The position numbers and the translations under genes are program-made. This document shows, one piece after another, positions 7,831 to 15,953 of a DNA stretch of 64,000 bases; position 1 is the first letter of the stretch; every line of letters starts with the position of its first letter. Location of the stretch: assembly GCA_003222395.1 (NCBI GenBank), contig QHWB01000039.1, positions 248,001 to 312,000 on the forward strand, given 5' to 3'. Origin of the DNA: Acidobacteriota bacterium (GTDB lineage Bacteria; Acidobacteriota; Vicinamibacteria; Vicinamibacterales; CAVVIG01). Under the pieces are notes generated by a model that was not told the DNA's origin, did not search any database, and was given only the letters and a program-made list of their open reading frames with translations.

Positions 7831-8532
7831 GTGAAACCGCCACGCGAAACGCGCCGCATCCTCGACAAGCTCGAAAGGCAGTATCCCGGCGCCGATACCG
7901 AGCTGCACTACACGACCCCATTCGAGCTGCTCGTCGCGACCATTCTGTCGGCGCAGTCGACCGACGCGCGCGTCAACATGGTGACGCCGGCGCTCTTCAA
8001 ACGCTACCCCGACGCGCGCGCGCTGGCGAAGGCGACACCGGCGGAGCTCGAGCCGCAGATTCTCTCGACCGGCTTTTTCCGAGCGAAAGCCAAATCGCTC
8101 CTTGGCATGGCGCAGGCGCTCGTCACCAATCACCGTGGCGACGTGCCGTCCGATATCGACGCGCTCGTCGAGCTGCCGGGCGTCGGACGGAAGACGGCCA
8201 ACGTCGTCCTCGGGCACGCGCTTGGTGTCCCCGGGCTTCCTGTCGACCGCCACGTGCTTCGCGTGTCGAACCGTATCGGCGTCGCGGAGTCCGACGATCC
8301 TCGGGTCGTGGAGCAGCAGCTGTGCGACGCCATGCCGAAGGCGCGCTGGACTCGAACGTCGGATACCCTCATCCTTCACGGCCGCCGAATCTGCCGGCCG
8401 AAACCGCTCTGCGATCAATGCGCCGTCCGTGATGACTGCGACTATTTCCGGCTGGTCATCGCGCGGGCGCGCGACCACAAGGCTCCGAAGAGACCGCGTG
8501 ACAAGAAAAGAGTTCGAGCAACACGTCGCTGA
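7831..8532 (+). CDS. nth: Endonuclease III (DNA glycosylase/AP lyase)
   Basis: 233 residues. It removes oxidised pyrimidines and cleaves the abasic site in base excision repair. Visible are TILSAQSTDARVN, the helix-hairpin-helix LPGVGRKTANVVL with catalytic Lys, and VDRHVLRVSNRIG with the catalytic Asp. A C-terminal [4Fe-4S] loop has spacing C-x5-C-x2-C-x5-C, one residue shorter in the first gap than the C-x6-C of E. coli Nth. The start is a GTG 3 bp after the DUF3467 stop. A basic tail of about 25 residues follows the cluster. The last 35 bp overlap the next gene. Confidence 0.94.
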   Translation: MKPPRETRRILDKLERQYPGADTELHYTTPFELLVATILSAQSTDARVNMVTPALFKRYPDARALAKATPAELEPQILSTGFFRAKAKSLLGMAQALVTNHRGDVPSDIDALVELPGVGRKTANVVLGHALGVPGLPVDRHVLRVSNRIGVAESDDPRVVEQQLCDAMPKARWTRTSDTLILHGRRICRPKPLCDQCAVRDDCDYFRLVIARARDHKAPKRPRDKKRVRATRR

Positions 8533-8905
8533 AGCGCTTCGGTCGATCCCGCGGCGGTTCCGCAATGCGATGAAGAACATCGCGATCGTCGTCGAGGACG
8601 AGCCGTCGGCCGAATTGCTCGACGAAATGGAAATCGAGCCGCCCGACACGCTGCTCGGGCTCTATCAAGGGACGCCGCTCACCGAACGCCACTGGGGTTA
8701 CGGCAACGCGCTGCCGGACCGCGTGCTGATCTTCCAGGGCCCGCACGAACGGGAGTCGGACGACGACGACGATCTCGTCGTCGCGATCGCCGAGACGCTC
8801 ATCCATGAGATCGGCCATTACTTCGGAATGAGCGAAGAACAGATCGAAGAAATCGAGGAAAAGTACTGGCGCGGTGAAGACGACGAAGACGGAGACGCGC
8901 TGTGA
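8498..8905 (+). CDS. Zincin-like metallopeptidase family protein (DUF1025 type)
   Basis: 135 residues from a GTG inside the end of nth. The fold is the short acidic 'metallopeptidase family' type: FEQHVAEALRSIPRRFRNAMKNIAIVVEDEPS, then LLGLYQGTPLTER, and the zinc motif HEIGHYFGMSE (HExxHxxGxxE). The protein ends in an acidic stretch. The fold is catalogued as a minimal zincin, but protease activity is not established for most members. It overlaps nth by 35 bp and the annotated rsmA start by 4 bp (GTGA), indicating a compact operon. Confidence 0.85.
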   Translation: MTRKEFEQHVAEALRSIPRRFRNAMKNIAIVVEDEPSAELLDEMEIEPPDTLLGLYQGTPLTERHWGYGNALPDRVLIFQGPHERESDDDDDLVVAIAETLIHEIGHYFGMSEEQIEEIEEKYWRGEDDEDGDAL

Positions 8906-9801
8906 GCAGATACGCCGAGCGCACGCGCCTCCGGCCCGCGCGAGCGCGCATGCGCGAGCGAGAGCGCGTGGGGGTGGGGCGCCGCGCAATAAGAAAAAGA
9001 TTCGGCCAGCATTTTCTGGAGCCCGCGTGGGTCGAGAAGGTCGTTCGGGCGATCGATCCCAAACCAGACGAAACGTTCATCGAGATCGGTCCGGGCCGCG
9101 GCGCGCTGACGCGCCCGCTCGCCGCGCTCACGAAATCGATCGTCGCGTACGAAATCGATCGCGATCTCGCCGCCGACCTGCGCGAGACCGCGCCGCCCAA
9201 CGTCACAATCGTCGAAGGCGATTTTCTCGAAGCGAACCCCGAACCCCGAACCCCGAACGCGATCCGCATCGCAGGAAATCTTCCCTACAACGTCGCCTCT
9301 CCAATTCTGTTCAGGCTCGTCGCTCTGTCGCGACGGGGTCTGCCGATCGTCGATGCGACGGTGATGCTGCAGCGCGAGGTGGCCGATCGATTGGCGGCGG
9401 ATCCCGGTTCGCGCGACTACGCCGTGCTCAGCGTCCTCATTCAGCATCGCGCGGCCGTCGAACGACTGCTGATCCTTCCTCCGGGCGCGTTCCGGCCGCC
9501 GCCGAAGGTGCACTCGGCCCTCGTCCGTCTGCGTTTCCATCCGCCGTACCCCGCGGTCCGCGACGAATTGGTCCTCGAGCGAGTCGTGCATGCGGTCTTC
9601 ACCCGGCGTCGAAAAACGCTCGCCAACGCGCTGCTCGCTCTGGGTGGTATCCCGACACGAGTCCGACAGGTGTCGGATCCGGGTCCGACACAAGCCGGCG
9701 CGCGCGCGATCCTGGCAGTCGCCGGCCTTGACGGCGGTCGCCGTCCCGAGACGCTGACCGTCGCCGAGTTCGCGCGGCTCGCCGACGCGCTGTCCAAATA
9801 A
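8902..9801 (+). CDS. rsmA: 16S rRNA (adenine1518/1519-N6)-dimethyltransferase
   Basis: Up to 299 residues. RsmA (KsgA) dimethylates two adjacent adenines in helix 45 of 16S rRNA. Family sequence begins at KRFGQHFLEPAWVEKVV. SAM-binding FIEIGPGRGALTRPL, the acidic loop YEIDRDL and the catalytic NLPYNVASPILFR are all present. The roughly 30 residues before KRFGQHF are Arg-rich translation of a diverged copy of the structured repeat (8921-8990), so the true start may be one of the in-frame GTG codons near 8968-8974. A second anomaly is an extra segment at about residues 253-263 that coincides with a palindrome (9662-9677). Confidence 0.93.
   Translation: MSRYAERTRLRPARARMRERERVGVGRRAIRKRFGQHFLEPAWVEKVVRAIDPKPDETFIEIGPGRGALTRPLAALTKSIVAYEIDRDLAADLRETAPPNVTIVEGDFLEANPEPRTPNAIRIAGNLPYNVASPILFRLVALSRRGLPIVDATVMLQREVADRLAADPGSRDYAVLSVLIQHRAAVERLLILPPGAFRPPPKVHSALVRLRFHPPYPAVRDELVLERVVHAVFTRRRKTLANALLALGGIPTRVRQVSDPGPTQAGARAILAVAGLDGGRRPETLTVAEFARLADALSK
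8921..8990 (+). repeat. Diverged copy 3 of the structured repeat, at the rsmA N-terminus
   Basis: Aligned to copies 1 and 2 (which read on the minus strand), this plus-strand stretch keeps the GCGCATGCGC core, the GGGGGTGGGGC loop and flanking GCGCG/CGCGC arms. In the same frame its translation (ARMRERERVGVGRR) matches copy 2 (EARMRRATASGVGPRR). As with the other copies, it is co-directional with the flanking genes, lies just before the family part of an enzyme gene, and is followed by an A-rich AAGAAAAAG stretch. Similarity is weaker and gapped, so homology is probable rather than certain. Confidence 0.55.
9662..9690. repeat. Palindromic repeat inside rsmA
   Basis: TCCGACA-GG-TGTCGGA (9662-9677) is a perfect 7-bp inverted repeat. 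A further TCCGACA follows at 9684-9690. It is read in frame as about ten residues (VRQVSDPGPT) between two conserved RsmA motifs, KTLANAL and AGLDGGRRPETL, where the family normally has a shorter linker. Confidence 0.55.
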
Positions 9802-9812
9802 CGCCTGAGCTG

Positions 9813-9887
9813 TGTTATATTTAGTCGCTATCCCGCCTCGTCAACTCAGGCGCACCCAGCAGCCTGATTGAACCGCTGCGGCGGTTC
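9813..9887 (+). promoter_or_regulatory. RNase J promoter and structured 5' leader
   Basis: An extended -10 (TG-T-TATATT, 9813-9821) lies about 130 bp before the RNase J start; no convincing -35 is visible. The leader carries a perfect hairpin GAACCGC-TGCG-GCGGTTC (9870-9887), and CTCAGGC near 9845 can pair with GCCTGAG near 9803. The rest of 9802-9949 holds no open frame I would call a gene. A role in autoregulation is only a suggestion. Confidence 0.4.
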
Positions 9888-9949
9888 CCTTCGCGCGGTT
9901 TCGACTCCGCCTGGAGTGTCGCCGGCGAAGGTACGTACTTCCGTCTCGA

Positions 9950-11599
9950 ATGCTCGAAGTCGTTCCGCTCGGCGGACTCGGCGAGTTCGGCATGAACATG
10001 CTCGCGCTCACGTGGGACGAGACGACGATTGTCGTCGACGCCGGCGTCATGTTCCCCGATCCCGAGCTGCTCGGCGTGGATCGCATCATCCCGGACATGA
10101 CGTACCTGCAGCAGAACCGGCGCGTCGCCGCGCTCGTGCTGACGCACGGGCACGAGGACCACATCGGCGCGGTGCCGCACGTCGTGCCGCTCGTGCACGG
10201 ACCGATCTACGCGACGCCGTTGACGCTGGCGCTCGTGCAGCCGAAGCTGCAGGAGCACGGGCTCGACGGCCACGAGTGCGTCCCGATCAGGCCGCATCAG
10301 CGCGTCACGATCGGGCCGTTCGAGATCGAATTCATCCGCGTGACGCACAGCATGCCCGACTGCGTCGCGCTCGCCATCCGCACGCCGGCCGGCGTCGTCG
10401 TGCACACCGGCGATTTCAAGATCGATCAGACGCCGATCGATGGCGAGCATTTCGACGTCCACCGCTTCGCGCAGCTCGGCGCCGAAGGAGTGCTCGCGCT
10501 GTTCGCCGACAGCACCAACATCGATCGCCGCGGCTTCACCGGGTCGGAACGCGAAGTGATCGAGGCCTTCGAGGAGATCTTCACGAGCGCGACGGGCAAG
10601 CTGATCGTCGCGGCGTTCGCGTCGAGCATCTATCGGATGCAGATCCTGGTCGATCTCGCGACGCAGTTCGACCGCAAGGTCGCCTTCGTCGGGCGCGGCA
10701 TGATCGAGAACTCGCAGATCGCGCAGAGGCTCGGTTATCTGAGCATCCCGGCCGGCGTGCAGATCCGCGATTCCGACGTGCCGACGTACCCGTCGCAGGA
10801 CGTGCTCTGCCTCGCGACCGGATCACAGGGGGAGCCGCAGGCGGCGCTCTCGCGGATTGCGATCCACGACCATCGTTTCGTCAAGATCGGCGACGACGAC
10901 ACGGTCGTCATCTCCGCGCGGGCGATCCCGGGCAACGAAAAGGCGATCGGCCGCGTCATCAACCACCTGGCGCGCCGCGGCGCCGACGTGATCCACGAAG
11001 GCATCAAGCACGTCCACGTGTCGGGACACGGGAGCGAGGAGGAGCTGAAGCTGATGCTGTCGCTCGTGCGCCCGCGCTATTTCGTGCCGGTCCACGGCGA
11101 GTACCGCCAGCTGTCGCAGCACGCGCGCGTGGCGAACCGCGTGTTCGCCGGCCGCGATCCGCGGCCGGAGATTCTGCTCGCGGAAGACGGCGACGTGCTG
11201 CACTTCGACGAGCACGGCGCGCGGATCGCCGGAAAGGCGCCCGTGGGTCGCGTGCTGATCGACGACACGCGAACCGGCGAAGTCGGCGATGAGGTGCTGC
11301 GCGACCGGCGGCACCTCGCCGAGGAAGGACTGGTGGTGCCGGTCGTCGCGATCAACAAACAGACCGGCGCGCTCGAAGGAACTCCCGACATCATCGCGCG
11401 CGGCTTCGTCATGGAGGACAGCGAGGCGCTCCTCGCCGAGGGCGCCCGCTTGCTCAGCGACGTCATCGATCAGGCGAGCGTCGAAGAGCGCACCGACCAG
11501 GGTCTGATCAAGGAAAAGCTGCGCATCGAGCTGCGGCGCTTCTTTCGCAAACGTTCGGGACGGCGACCTTTCGTGCTGCCCGTCATCATGGAGATCTGA
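9950..11599 (+). CDS. rnj: Ribonuclease J
   Basis: 549 residues, typical for RNase J, the endo-/5'-3' exoribonuclease that processes and degrades mRNA. It has a metallo-beta-lactamase core: PLGGLGEFGMNM, the zinc motif LTHGHEDHIGAVPHV, HTGDFKID, and the inserted beta-CASP domain (ADSTNIDRRGFTGSE, VAFASSIYRM, TGSQGEPQAALSRI). These are followed by VSGHGSEEELKLML and FVPVHGEYRQL. A C-terminal domain of about 100 residues ends the protein. It stands alone after a leader of roughly 130 nt and is followed 3 bp later by ftsK. Confidence 0.95.
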   Translation: MLEVVPLGGLGEFGMNMLALTWDETTIVVDAGVMFPDPELLGVDRIIPDMTYLQQNRRVAALVLTHGHEDHIGAVPHVVPLVHGPIYATPLTLALVQPKLQEHGLDGHECVPIRPHQRVTIGPFEIEFIRVTHSMPDCVALAIRTPAGVVVHTGDFKIDQTPIDGEHFDVHRFAQLGAEGVLALFADSTNIDRRGFTGSEREVIEAFEEIFTSATGKLIVAAFASSIYRMQILVDLATQFDRKVAFVGRGMIENSQIAQRLGYLSIPAGVQIRDSDVPTYPSQDVLCLATGSQGEPQAALSRIAIHDHRFVKIGDDDTVVISARAIPGNEKAIGRVINHLARRGADVIHEGIKHVHVSGHGSEEELKLMLSLVRPRYFVPVHGEYRQLSQHARVANRVFAGRDPRPEILLAEDGDVLHFDEHGARIAGKAPVGRVLIDDTRTGEVGDEVLRDRRHLAEEGLVVPVVAINKQTGALEGTPDIIARGFVMEDSEALLAEGARLLSDVIDQASVEERTDQGLIKEKLRIELRRFFRKRSGRRPFVLPVIMEI

Positions 11600-11602
11600 G
11601 AC

Positions 11603-14026
11603 GTGAGTCGATCGACCGTTTCGCGCCGCGTCAGCGAGTTCGTGGGCGTCGCGCTGTTCGCCGCGGCGCTCATCTGGATCATCTCGCTCGCCAGCTACGA
11701 GCCGGCCGACCCCGTCTGGTTCTTCAGCACCGGAGCGCACGCGGCGCCGGCCAATTTCGCCGGCCGCGTCGGCGCGTTCCTCGCGGAGCTGTCGTTCCAG
11801 CTGTTCGGATACGCGTCGTACCTGATCCCCGCGGTCTTCGTCGTGGTCGGCTGGAATTACTTCTGGTGCCGATCGCTCGACGCCGCCGCCACGAAGGCGA
11901 CCGGCGCCGCGCTCCTGGTCGGATGCCTCAGCGCATTTCTCAGCCTCGTCATCGGGACCGTCGAGGTCTCGGGCAAACCGTTTCGCGCGGGCGGCTACGC
12001 CGGCGAGTTCCTGGCGAAGGAAATGTCCGATTACCTCAATCGCACCGGTTCGGTGATCGTGATCCTCACGCTCTTCTTCCTCGCGATCATCATGTCGACG
12101 CAGTTCTCGTTCGGCCGCTTCTTCGGCGCGATTGTGCGCGCGGTGAGGAACACCGCGAGTCGCACGTTCGAGTCGTTCCGCGAATGGCGCGAGGAGCGGC
12201 GCCGCGAGAAACAGCGCCGCGACGTCATCGCGAAGCACGTGAAGAAAGGAACGCCGCTTCCCGCGTTCGCCACGGCTTCGGCGGGCACGCCCGAAATCAA
12301 CACACCCGGCGCCAATCGCTCGCCCAAAGGCTCGCGCGCCCCGTCCGACGACGGAGCGCGAGGCGTCAACCGAGCGGAGCGCGACGAGCGGCAAGAGGAC
12401 GAGGACGATGACGAGAATCGTCCGTGGCGTCCGGCGTCAGCCGGTCTCCAGTCGCGTGCGACAGACATCCGCCTGAAGGCGGACGCCACCAAGCCGAAGG
12501 TTGCGATGCCTCCCCTGCCGGTGCCGGACCCCGAGCCGATCGCGAAGGCGCCGGCCGAGCGCCGCAAGGGCGACTACACCCTGCCGCCGCTCGCCCTGCT
12601 CGACGCCCCCAAGACGCAGCGGAAGTTCGACGAGCGCGAGCTGATGGAGCGCGCGCGGCTGCTCGAAGAGAAGTGCCGCGAGTTCGCGGTCGAAGGCTCG
12701 GTCGTGCAAATCCATCCAGGCCCCGTCGTCACGACTTTCGAGTTCAAGCCGAACGCCGGCGTGAAGTACTCGAAGATCACGAACCTCGAAGACGATCTGT
12801 GCCTGGCCATGCAGGCCGAGTCGGTGCTGATCGATCGGATTCCCGGCAAGTCGACGGTCGGCATCCAGATCCCGAACCAGGATCGCGAGCAGATCTCGTT
12901 GCGCGAGCTCCTCGAGTCGGAGGTCTATCGTCGATCGACATCAAAAATCTCGCTGGCGCTCGGCAAGACCATTCACGGCGAGCCGTTCGTCGCAGACCTT
13001 GCCACGATGCCGCATCTGCTCATCGCCGGATCGACCGGCGCCGGCAAATCGGTCGGCATCAACGGCATGCTCACGAGCATCCTCTACCGGGCGACGCCCG
13101 ACGACGTACGGCTGATCATGGTCGATCCGAAAAGGCTCGAGCTCGGCATGTACGACGACATCCCGCATCTGCTGACGCCGGTCGTCGTCGATCCGAAGCA
13201 GGCGGCCAATGCGCTCCGGTGGGCGGTCCGCGAGATGGAGGAACGGTACAGGCTGCTGGCGGCCGAAGGCGTGCGCAATATCGAGCAATTCAACCGCAAC
13301 ATGCAGCAGGCGATCGCCGAGAAGCGCGAGCCGAGGCCGGATCACGAGCTCAAACCCCTCCCCTTCATCGTCGTCGTGATCGACGAGCTCGGCGACCTGA
13401 TGATGGTCGCCGGCAACGAAGTGGAACAGTCGATCGCGCGGCTCGCCCAGATGGCGCGCGCCGTCGGCATCCACCTGATCCTCGCGACGCAGCGGCCGTC
13501 GGTCGACGTCATCACCGGCCTCATCAAGGCGAACCTGCCGACGCGCATCGCGTTCCGCGTCGCGTCGAAGGTCGATTCGCGCACGATTCTCGACGGCAAC
13601 GGCGCGGAGCAGCTGCTCGGCCGCGGCGACATGCTGCTGCTGCCGCCGGCCTCGTCGCGCTTCATCCGTCTGCACGGCCCGTACATTTCGGAACAGGAGA
13701 GCGCGCGCCTGGCGAGCTACCTGCGCAAGCAGGGCAAGCCGACCTACGACGAATCGATCACGCAGGACGAGAAAGCCGCAACCGAAGGCGCGCCCGAGTT
13801 CGAGAAGGACGATCTCTACGACGAAGCGGCGCGCATCGTCGTGCAGGGCGGCCAGGCGTCGATCTCGTACCTCCAGCGCCGATTGCGTATCGGGTTCAGC
13901 CGCGCGGCGCGCCTCGTCGACATGATGGAGATGGAGGGACTCGTCTCGCCGGCGGCCGGAGGCAAGCCGCGTGAAGTGCTCGTCGACAAACATTACTTCG
14001 ACGAAGTCGACGCGCAGCTGCGGTGA
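11603..14026 (+). CDS. ftsK: DNA translocase FtsK/SpoIIIE
   Basis: 807 residues. FtsK anchors at the division septum and pumps DNA to complete chromosome segregation. Residues about 10-180 carry four membrane helices. A linker (about 195-340) is charged and low-complexity. The motor has Walker A GSTGAGKSVGINGM (around residue 476), Walker B VVVIDELGDLMM (around 590) and ATQRPSVDVITGLIKANLPTRIAF. A C-terminal winged-helix gamma domain (IVVQGGQASISYLQRRLRIGFSRAARLVD) would read KOPS-type sites. Residues about 275-296 of the linker are encoded by an inserted palindromic element. The gene directly follows RNase J and precedes an amidase gene also linked to cell division. Confidence 0.94.
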   Translation: MSRSTVSRRVSEFVGVALFAAALIWIISLASYEPADPVWFFSTGAHAAPANFAGRVGAFLAELSFQLFGYASYLIPAVFVVVGWNYFWCRSLDAAATKATGAALLVGCLSAFLSLVIGTVEVSGKPFRAGGYAGEFLAKEMSDYLNRTGSVIVILTLFFLAIIMSTQFSFGRFFGAIVRAVRNTASRTFESFREWREERRREKQRRDVIAKHVKKGTPLPAFATASAGTPEINTPGANRSPKGSRAPSDDGARGVNRAERDERQEDEDDDENRPWRPASAGLQSRATDIRLKADATKPKVAMPPLPVPDPEPIAKAPAERRKGDYTLPPLALLDAPKTQRKFDERELMERARLLEEKCREFAVEGSVVQIHPGPVVTTFEFKPNAGVKYSKITNLEDDLCLAMQAESVLIDRIPGKSTVGIQIPNQDREQISLRELLESEVYRRSTSKISLALGKTIHGEPFVADLATMPHLLIAGSTGAGKSVGINGMLTSILYRATPDDVRLIMVDPKRLELGMYDDIPHLLTPVVVDPKQAANALRWAVREMEERYRLLAAEGVRNIEQFNRNMQQAIAEKREPRPDHELKPLPFIVVVIDELGDLMMVAGNEVEQSIARLAQMARAVGIHLILATQRPSVDVITGLIKANLPTRIAFRVASKVDSRTILDGNGAEQLLGRGDMLLLPPASSRFIRLHGPYISEQESARLASYLRKQGKPTYDESITQDEKAATEGAPEFEKDDLYDEAARIVVQGGQASISYLQRRLRIGFSRAARLVDMMEMEGLVSPAAGGKPREVLVDKHYFDEVDAQLR
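12425..12488. repeat. Palindromic element in the ftsK linker
   Basis: 64 bp bounded by perfect 9-bp inverted ends (TGGCGTCCG at 12425-12433, CGGACGCCA at 12480-12488). It contains an inner palindrome CCGCCTGAAGGCGG at 12469-12482. It is read in frame within the non-conserved linker, giving the peptide ATDIRLKADAT. From memory this peptide recurs in unrelated Vicinamibacteria proteins; this was not checked here. Confidence 0.65.
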
Positions 14027-14029
14027 CGC

Positions 14030-15715
14030 ATGAATAGCCGTACGCTCACGCTCGTCGTCGCCGCGCTGGCCGCGCAGACCGCGTACGCCGCCGCGCCGGC
14101 GCGGACGATGTACATGGAAACGCTCGCGCGCGAGCAGGCGGTGCGCGCAGTGTTGACCGCCGACGGAGCGCTCGCGACGATCCTCACCGACGTCCGCGCC
14201 GTCGTGGCGTCGTACGAATCGCTCGTGGCTCATTACCCTGCCAGCGGCTACAGCGACAACGCGTTGTGGCAGGCCGGGTGTCTGTCGCTTGATGCCTACG
14301 CGAGATTCAGACAACCGCAGGACAGAGATTCGGGCCTCCGGTTGCTGAAGCGGTTGGCGGTCGGCTATCCGAGCAGCAAGCTGGTGAAGGATGTCGCGGA
14401 ACAACTCGCGCGCGTCGACGACGTTCGCGCGCCGCGGCCGATCGCCACGATCAAAGACATCCGGCGCTCCGTCACTCCGGAAAGCGTACGCGTGACGATC
14501 GAACTCGACGGTGAGGCGTCATTTCATGACGAGCACATCGCCGATCCCGAGCGCGTTTTCGTCGATCTGGCGGGCACGCGCGCCGGATCCGGTCTCGTCG
14601 ACCGCACGCTCCGTTTCGAATCCGACGCCGACGTCGTTCGGCAGGTGCGCATCGGACGACATCCGAACAGCCTCACGAGAGTCGTGCTCGATGCCGCCGG
14701 CATCTCCAGCTACAGCGTGTATCCGCTCTATTCGCCATTCCGAATCGTCATCGACTGCGTGCGGGCGCCGAAGACCGCGGCCGTTCCGACGCGCGCGGCC
14801 GACTCGCCGCCTGTTCCCGCTCGACGAGTCACGATCGATGGACTTCGGGCGCTGCCGTTCGTCCCGCCGCGCCGGACGGCGATGATCGCGGCAGCGCTGT
14901 CGGCCGCCGACGCAGCGGCGAAGATCTCAGGCCCTGTGCCGACGGCGATGACGACGCCGCCAACCGCGCCACCGAAAAATCTCTCCGGATCGGTGTCGAT
15001 GGCGCGGCAGCTCGGACTTGGCGTCTCGCGCATCGTGATCGATGCCGGTCACGGCGGCCACGATCCAGGCGCGATGGGCAAAGGCGTCACCGAAGCGGAG
15101 CTCGTGCTCGACGTCGCGCTGCGTCTCGAAGCGCTGCTGCAGAAGGCGCCGGGCATCGAGGTGATCCTGACCCGGCGGACCGACGAATTCATTCCGCTGC
15201 AGGAACGGCCGGTGATCGCGAACCGCGAAGGAGCCGATCTCTTCCTGTCCATCCACGCCAACGCGAGCCCGCACTCCGCGGCGCGCGGCATCGAGACCTA
15301 CTTCCTGAACTTTGCGAACAATCCGAACGCCGCGCAGGTGGCGGCGCGCGAGAACGCCGCGTCGGCGCTGACGATGGGCGCGCTGCCCGACTTCGTGAAG
15401 GCAATCGCGCTCAACAACAAGGTCGACGAGTCGCGCGATTTCGCCGCGCAGATTCAGCGCGCCATGATCGCGCGCCTGCGGAGCAGCAACAAATCGCTGA
15501 AGGATCTCGGCGTGAAGCAGGCGCCGTTCATCGTGCTGATCGGCGCGACGATGCCGAGCGTGCTGGCGGAAGTCTCGTTCGTGACCAATCCGCAGGAAGC
15601 CAAGCTCTTGAAGGGCAACGTCTATCGTCAGCGCATCGCCGAGGCGCTCTTCAACGCGATCAGAAAATATCAGACGTCGTTGAAGCCGGCCGCGACGGCC
15701 GTCGCGCACCAGTGA
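14030..15715 (+). CDS. N-acetylmuramoyl-L-alanine amidase (AMIN + Amidase_3)
   Basis: 561 residues with an N-terminal signal peptide (LTLVVAALAAQTAYA). A helical, TPR-like region (residues about 60-130, YPASGYSDNALWQAGCL) precedes an AMIN domain (about 140-245, IKDIRRSVTPESVRVTIELDG) and a Pro/Ala-rich linker. The catalytic zinc amidase domain (about 338-550) has IDAGHGGHDPGA, the second ligand in VTEAELVLD, SIHANAS, and the catalytic Glu in LAEVSFVTN. It cleaves the bond between MurNAc and the peptide stem during cell separation. It follows ftsK by 3 bp, which fits a division role. Confidence 0.93.
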   Translation: MNSRTLTLVVAALAAQTAYAAAPARTMYMETLAREQAVRAVLTADGALATILTDVRAVVASYESLVAHYPASGYSDNALWQAGCLSLDAYARFRQPQDRDSGLRLLKRLAVGYPSSKLVKDVAEQLARVDDVRAPRPIATIKDIRRSVTPESVRVTIELDGEASFHDEHIADPERVFVDLAGTRAGSGLVDRTLRFESDADVVRQVRIGRHPNSLTRVVLDAAGISSYSVYPLYSPFRIVIDCVRAPKTAAVPTRAADSPPVPARRVTIDGLRALPFVPPRRTAMIAAALSAADAAAKISGPVPTAMTTPPTAPPKNLSGSVSMARQLGLGVSRIVIDAGHGGHDPGAMGKGVTEAELVLDVALRLEALLQKAPGIEVILTRRTDEFIPLQERPVIANREGADLFLSIHANASPHSAARGIETYFLNFANNPNAAQVAARENAASALTMGALPDFVKAIALNNKVDESRDFAAQIQRAMIARLRSSNKSLKDLGVKQAPFIVLIGATMPSVLAEVSFVTNPQEAKLLKGNVYRQRIAEALFNAIRKYQTSLKPAATAVAHQ

Positions 15716-15719
15716 GCCG

Positions 15720-15911
15720 TCAGGGCGGTCCGTAGGCGGATCTTCTCCGGAACCAATACAGGATTCCGCCAAACATCAATCCGACGAGCAACGCGAGCAG
15801 AACGATGAACCCCGTCAGCCCGATCGCTCCGATGATGACGTCCGAGATGCCCGTGGGATCGTGCGGCGGTTCGACGATTTTGACGATGACCGGGTTGGAC
15901 TGCTGAATCAT
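15720..15911 (-). CDS. Small single-pass membrane protein
   Basis: 63 residues: a short polar N-terminus (VKIVEPPHDPTGISDVI), one strongly hydrophobic helix (GLTGFIVLLALLVGLMFGGILYWF) and a short basic tail (RRRSAYGPP), suggesting an N-out/C-in anchor. It lies tail-to-tail with the amidase (4 bp gap) and 42 bp downstream of pepA, with which it may be cotranscribed. I do not recognise a family; size and composition make it a plausible real gene. Confidence 0.6.
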   Translation of the reverse strand: MIQQSNPVIVKIVEPPHDPTGISDVIIGAIGLTGFIVLLALLVGLMFGGILYWFRRRSAYGPP

Positions 15912-15953
15912 TCAATCTTCGAACATGGCAATCCTGAAGGGCTGCGATGCGGT

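Noticed and set aside
9236-9258. GAACCCC micro-repeat in rsmA
   Set aside because: Only about three imperfect units, and the encoded loop is near normal length between the acidic loop and NLPYN; likely chance, though it resembles the other micro-repeats.
9886-9915. tRNA T-arm-like stretch (GGTTTCGACTCC) upstream of RNase J
   Set aside because: No anticodon arm, acceptor stem or CCA could be built around it.
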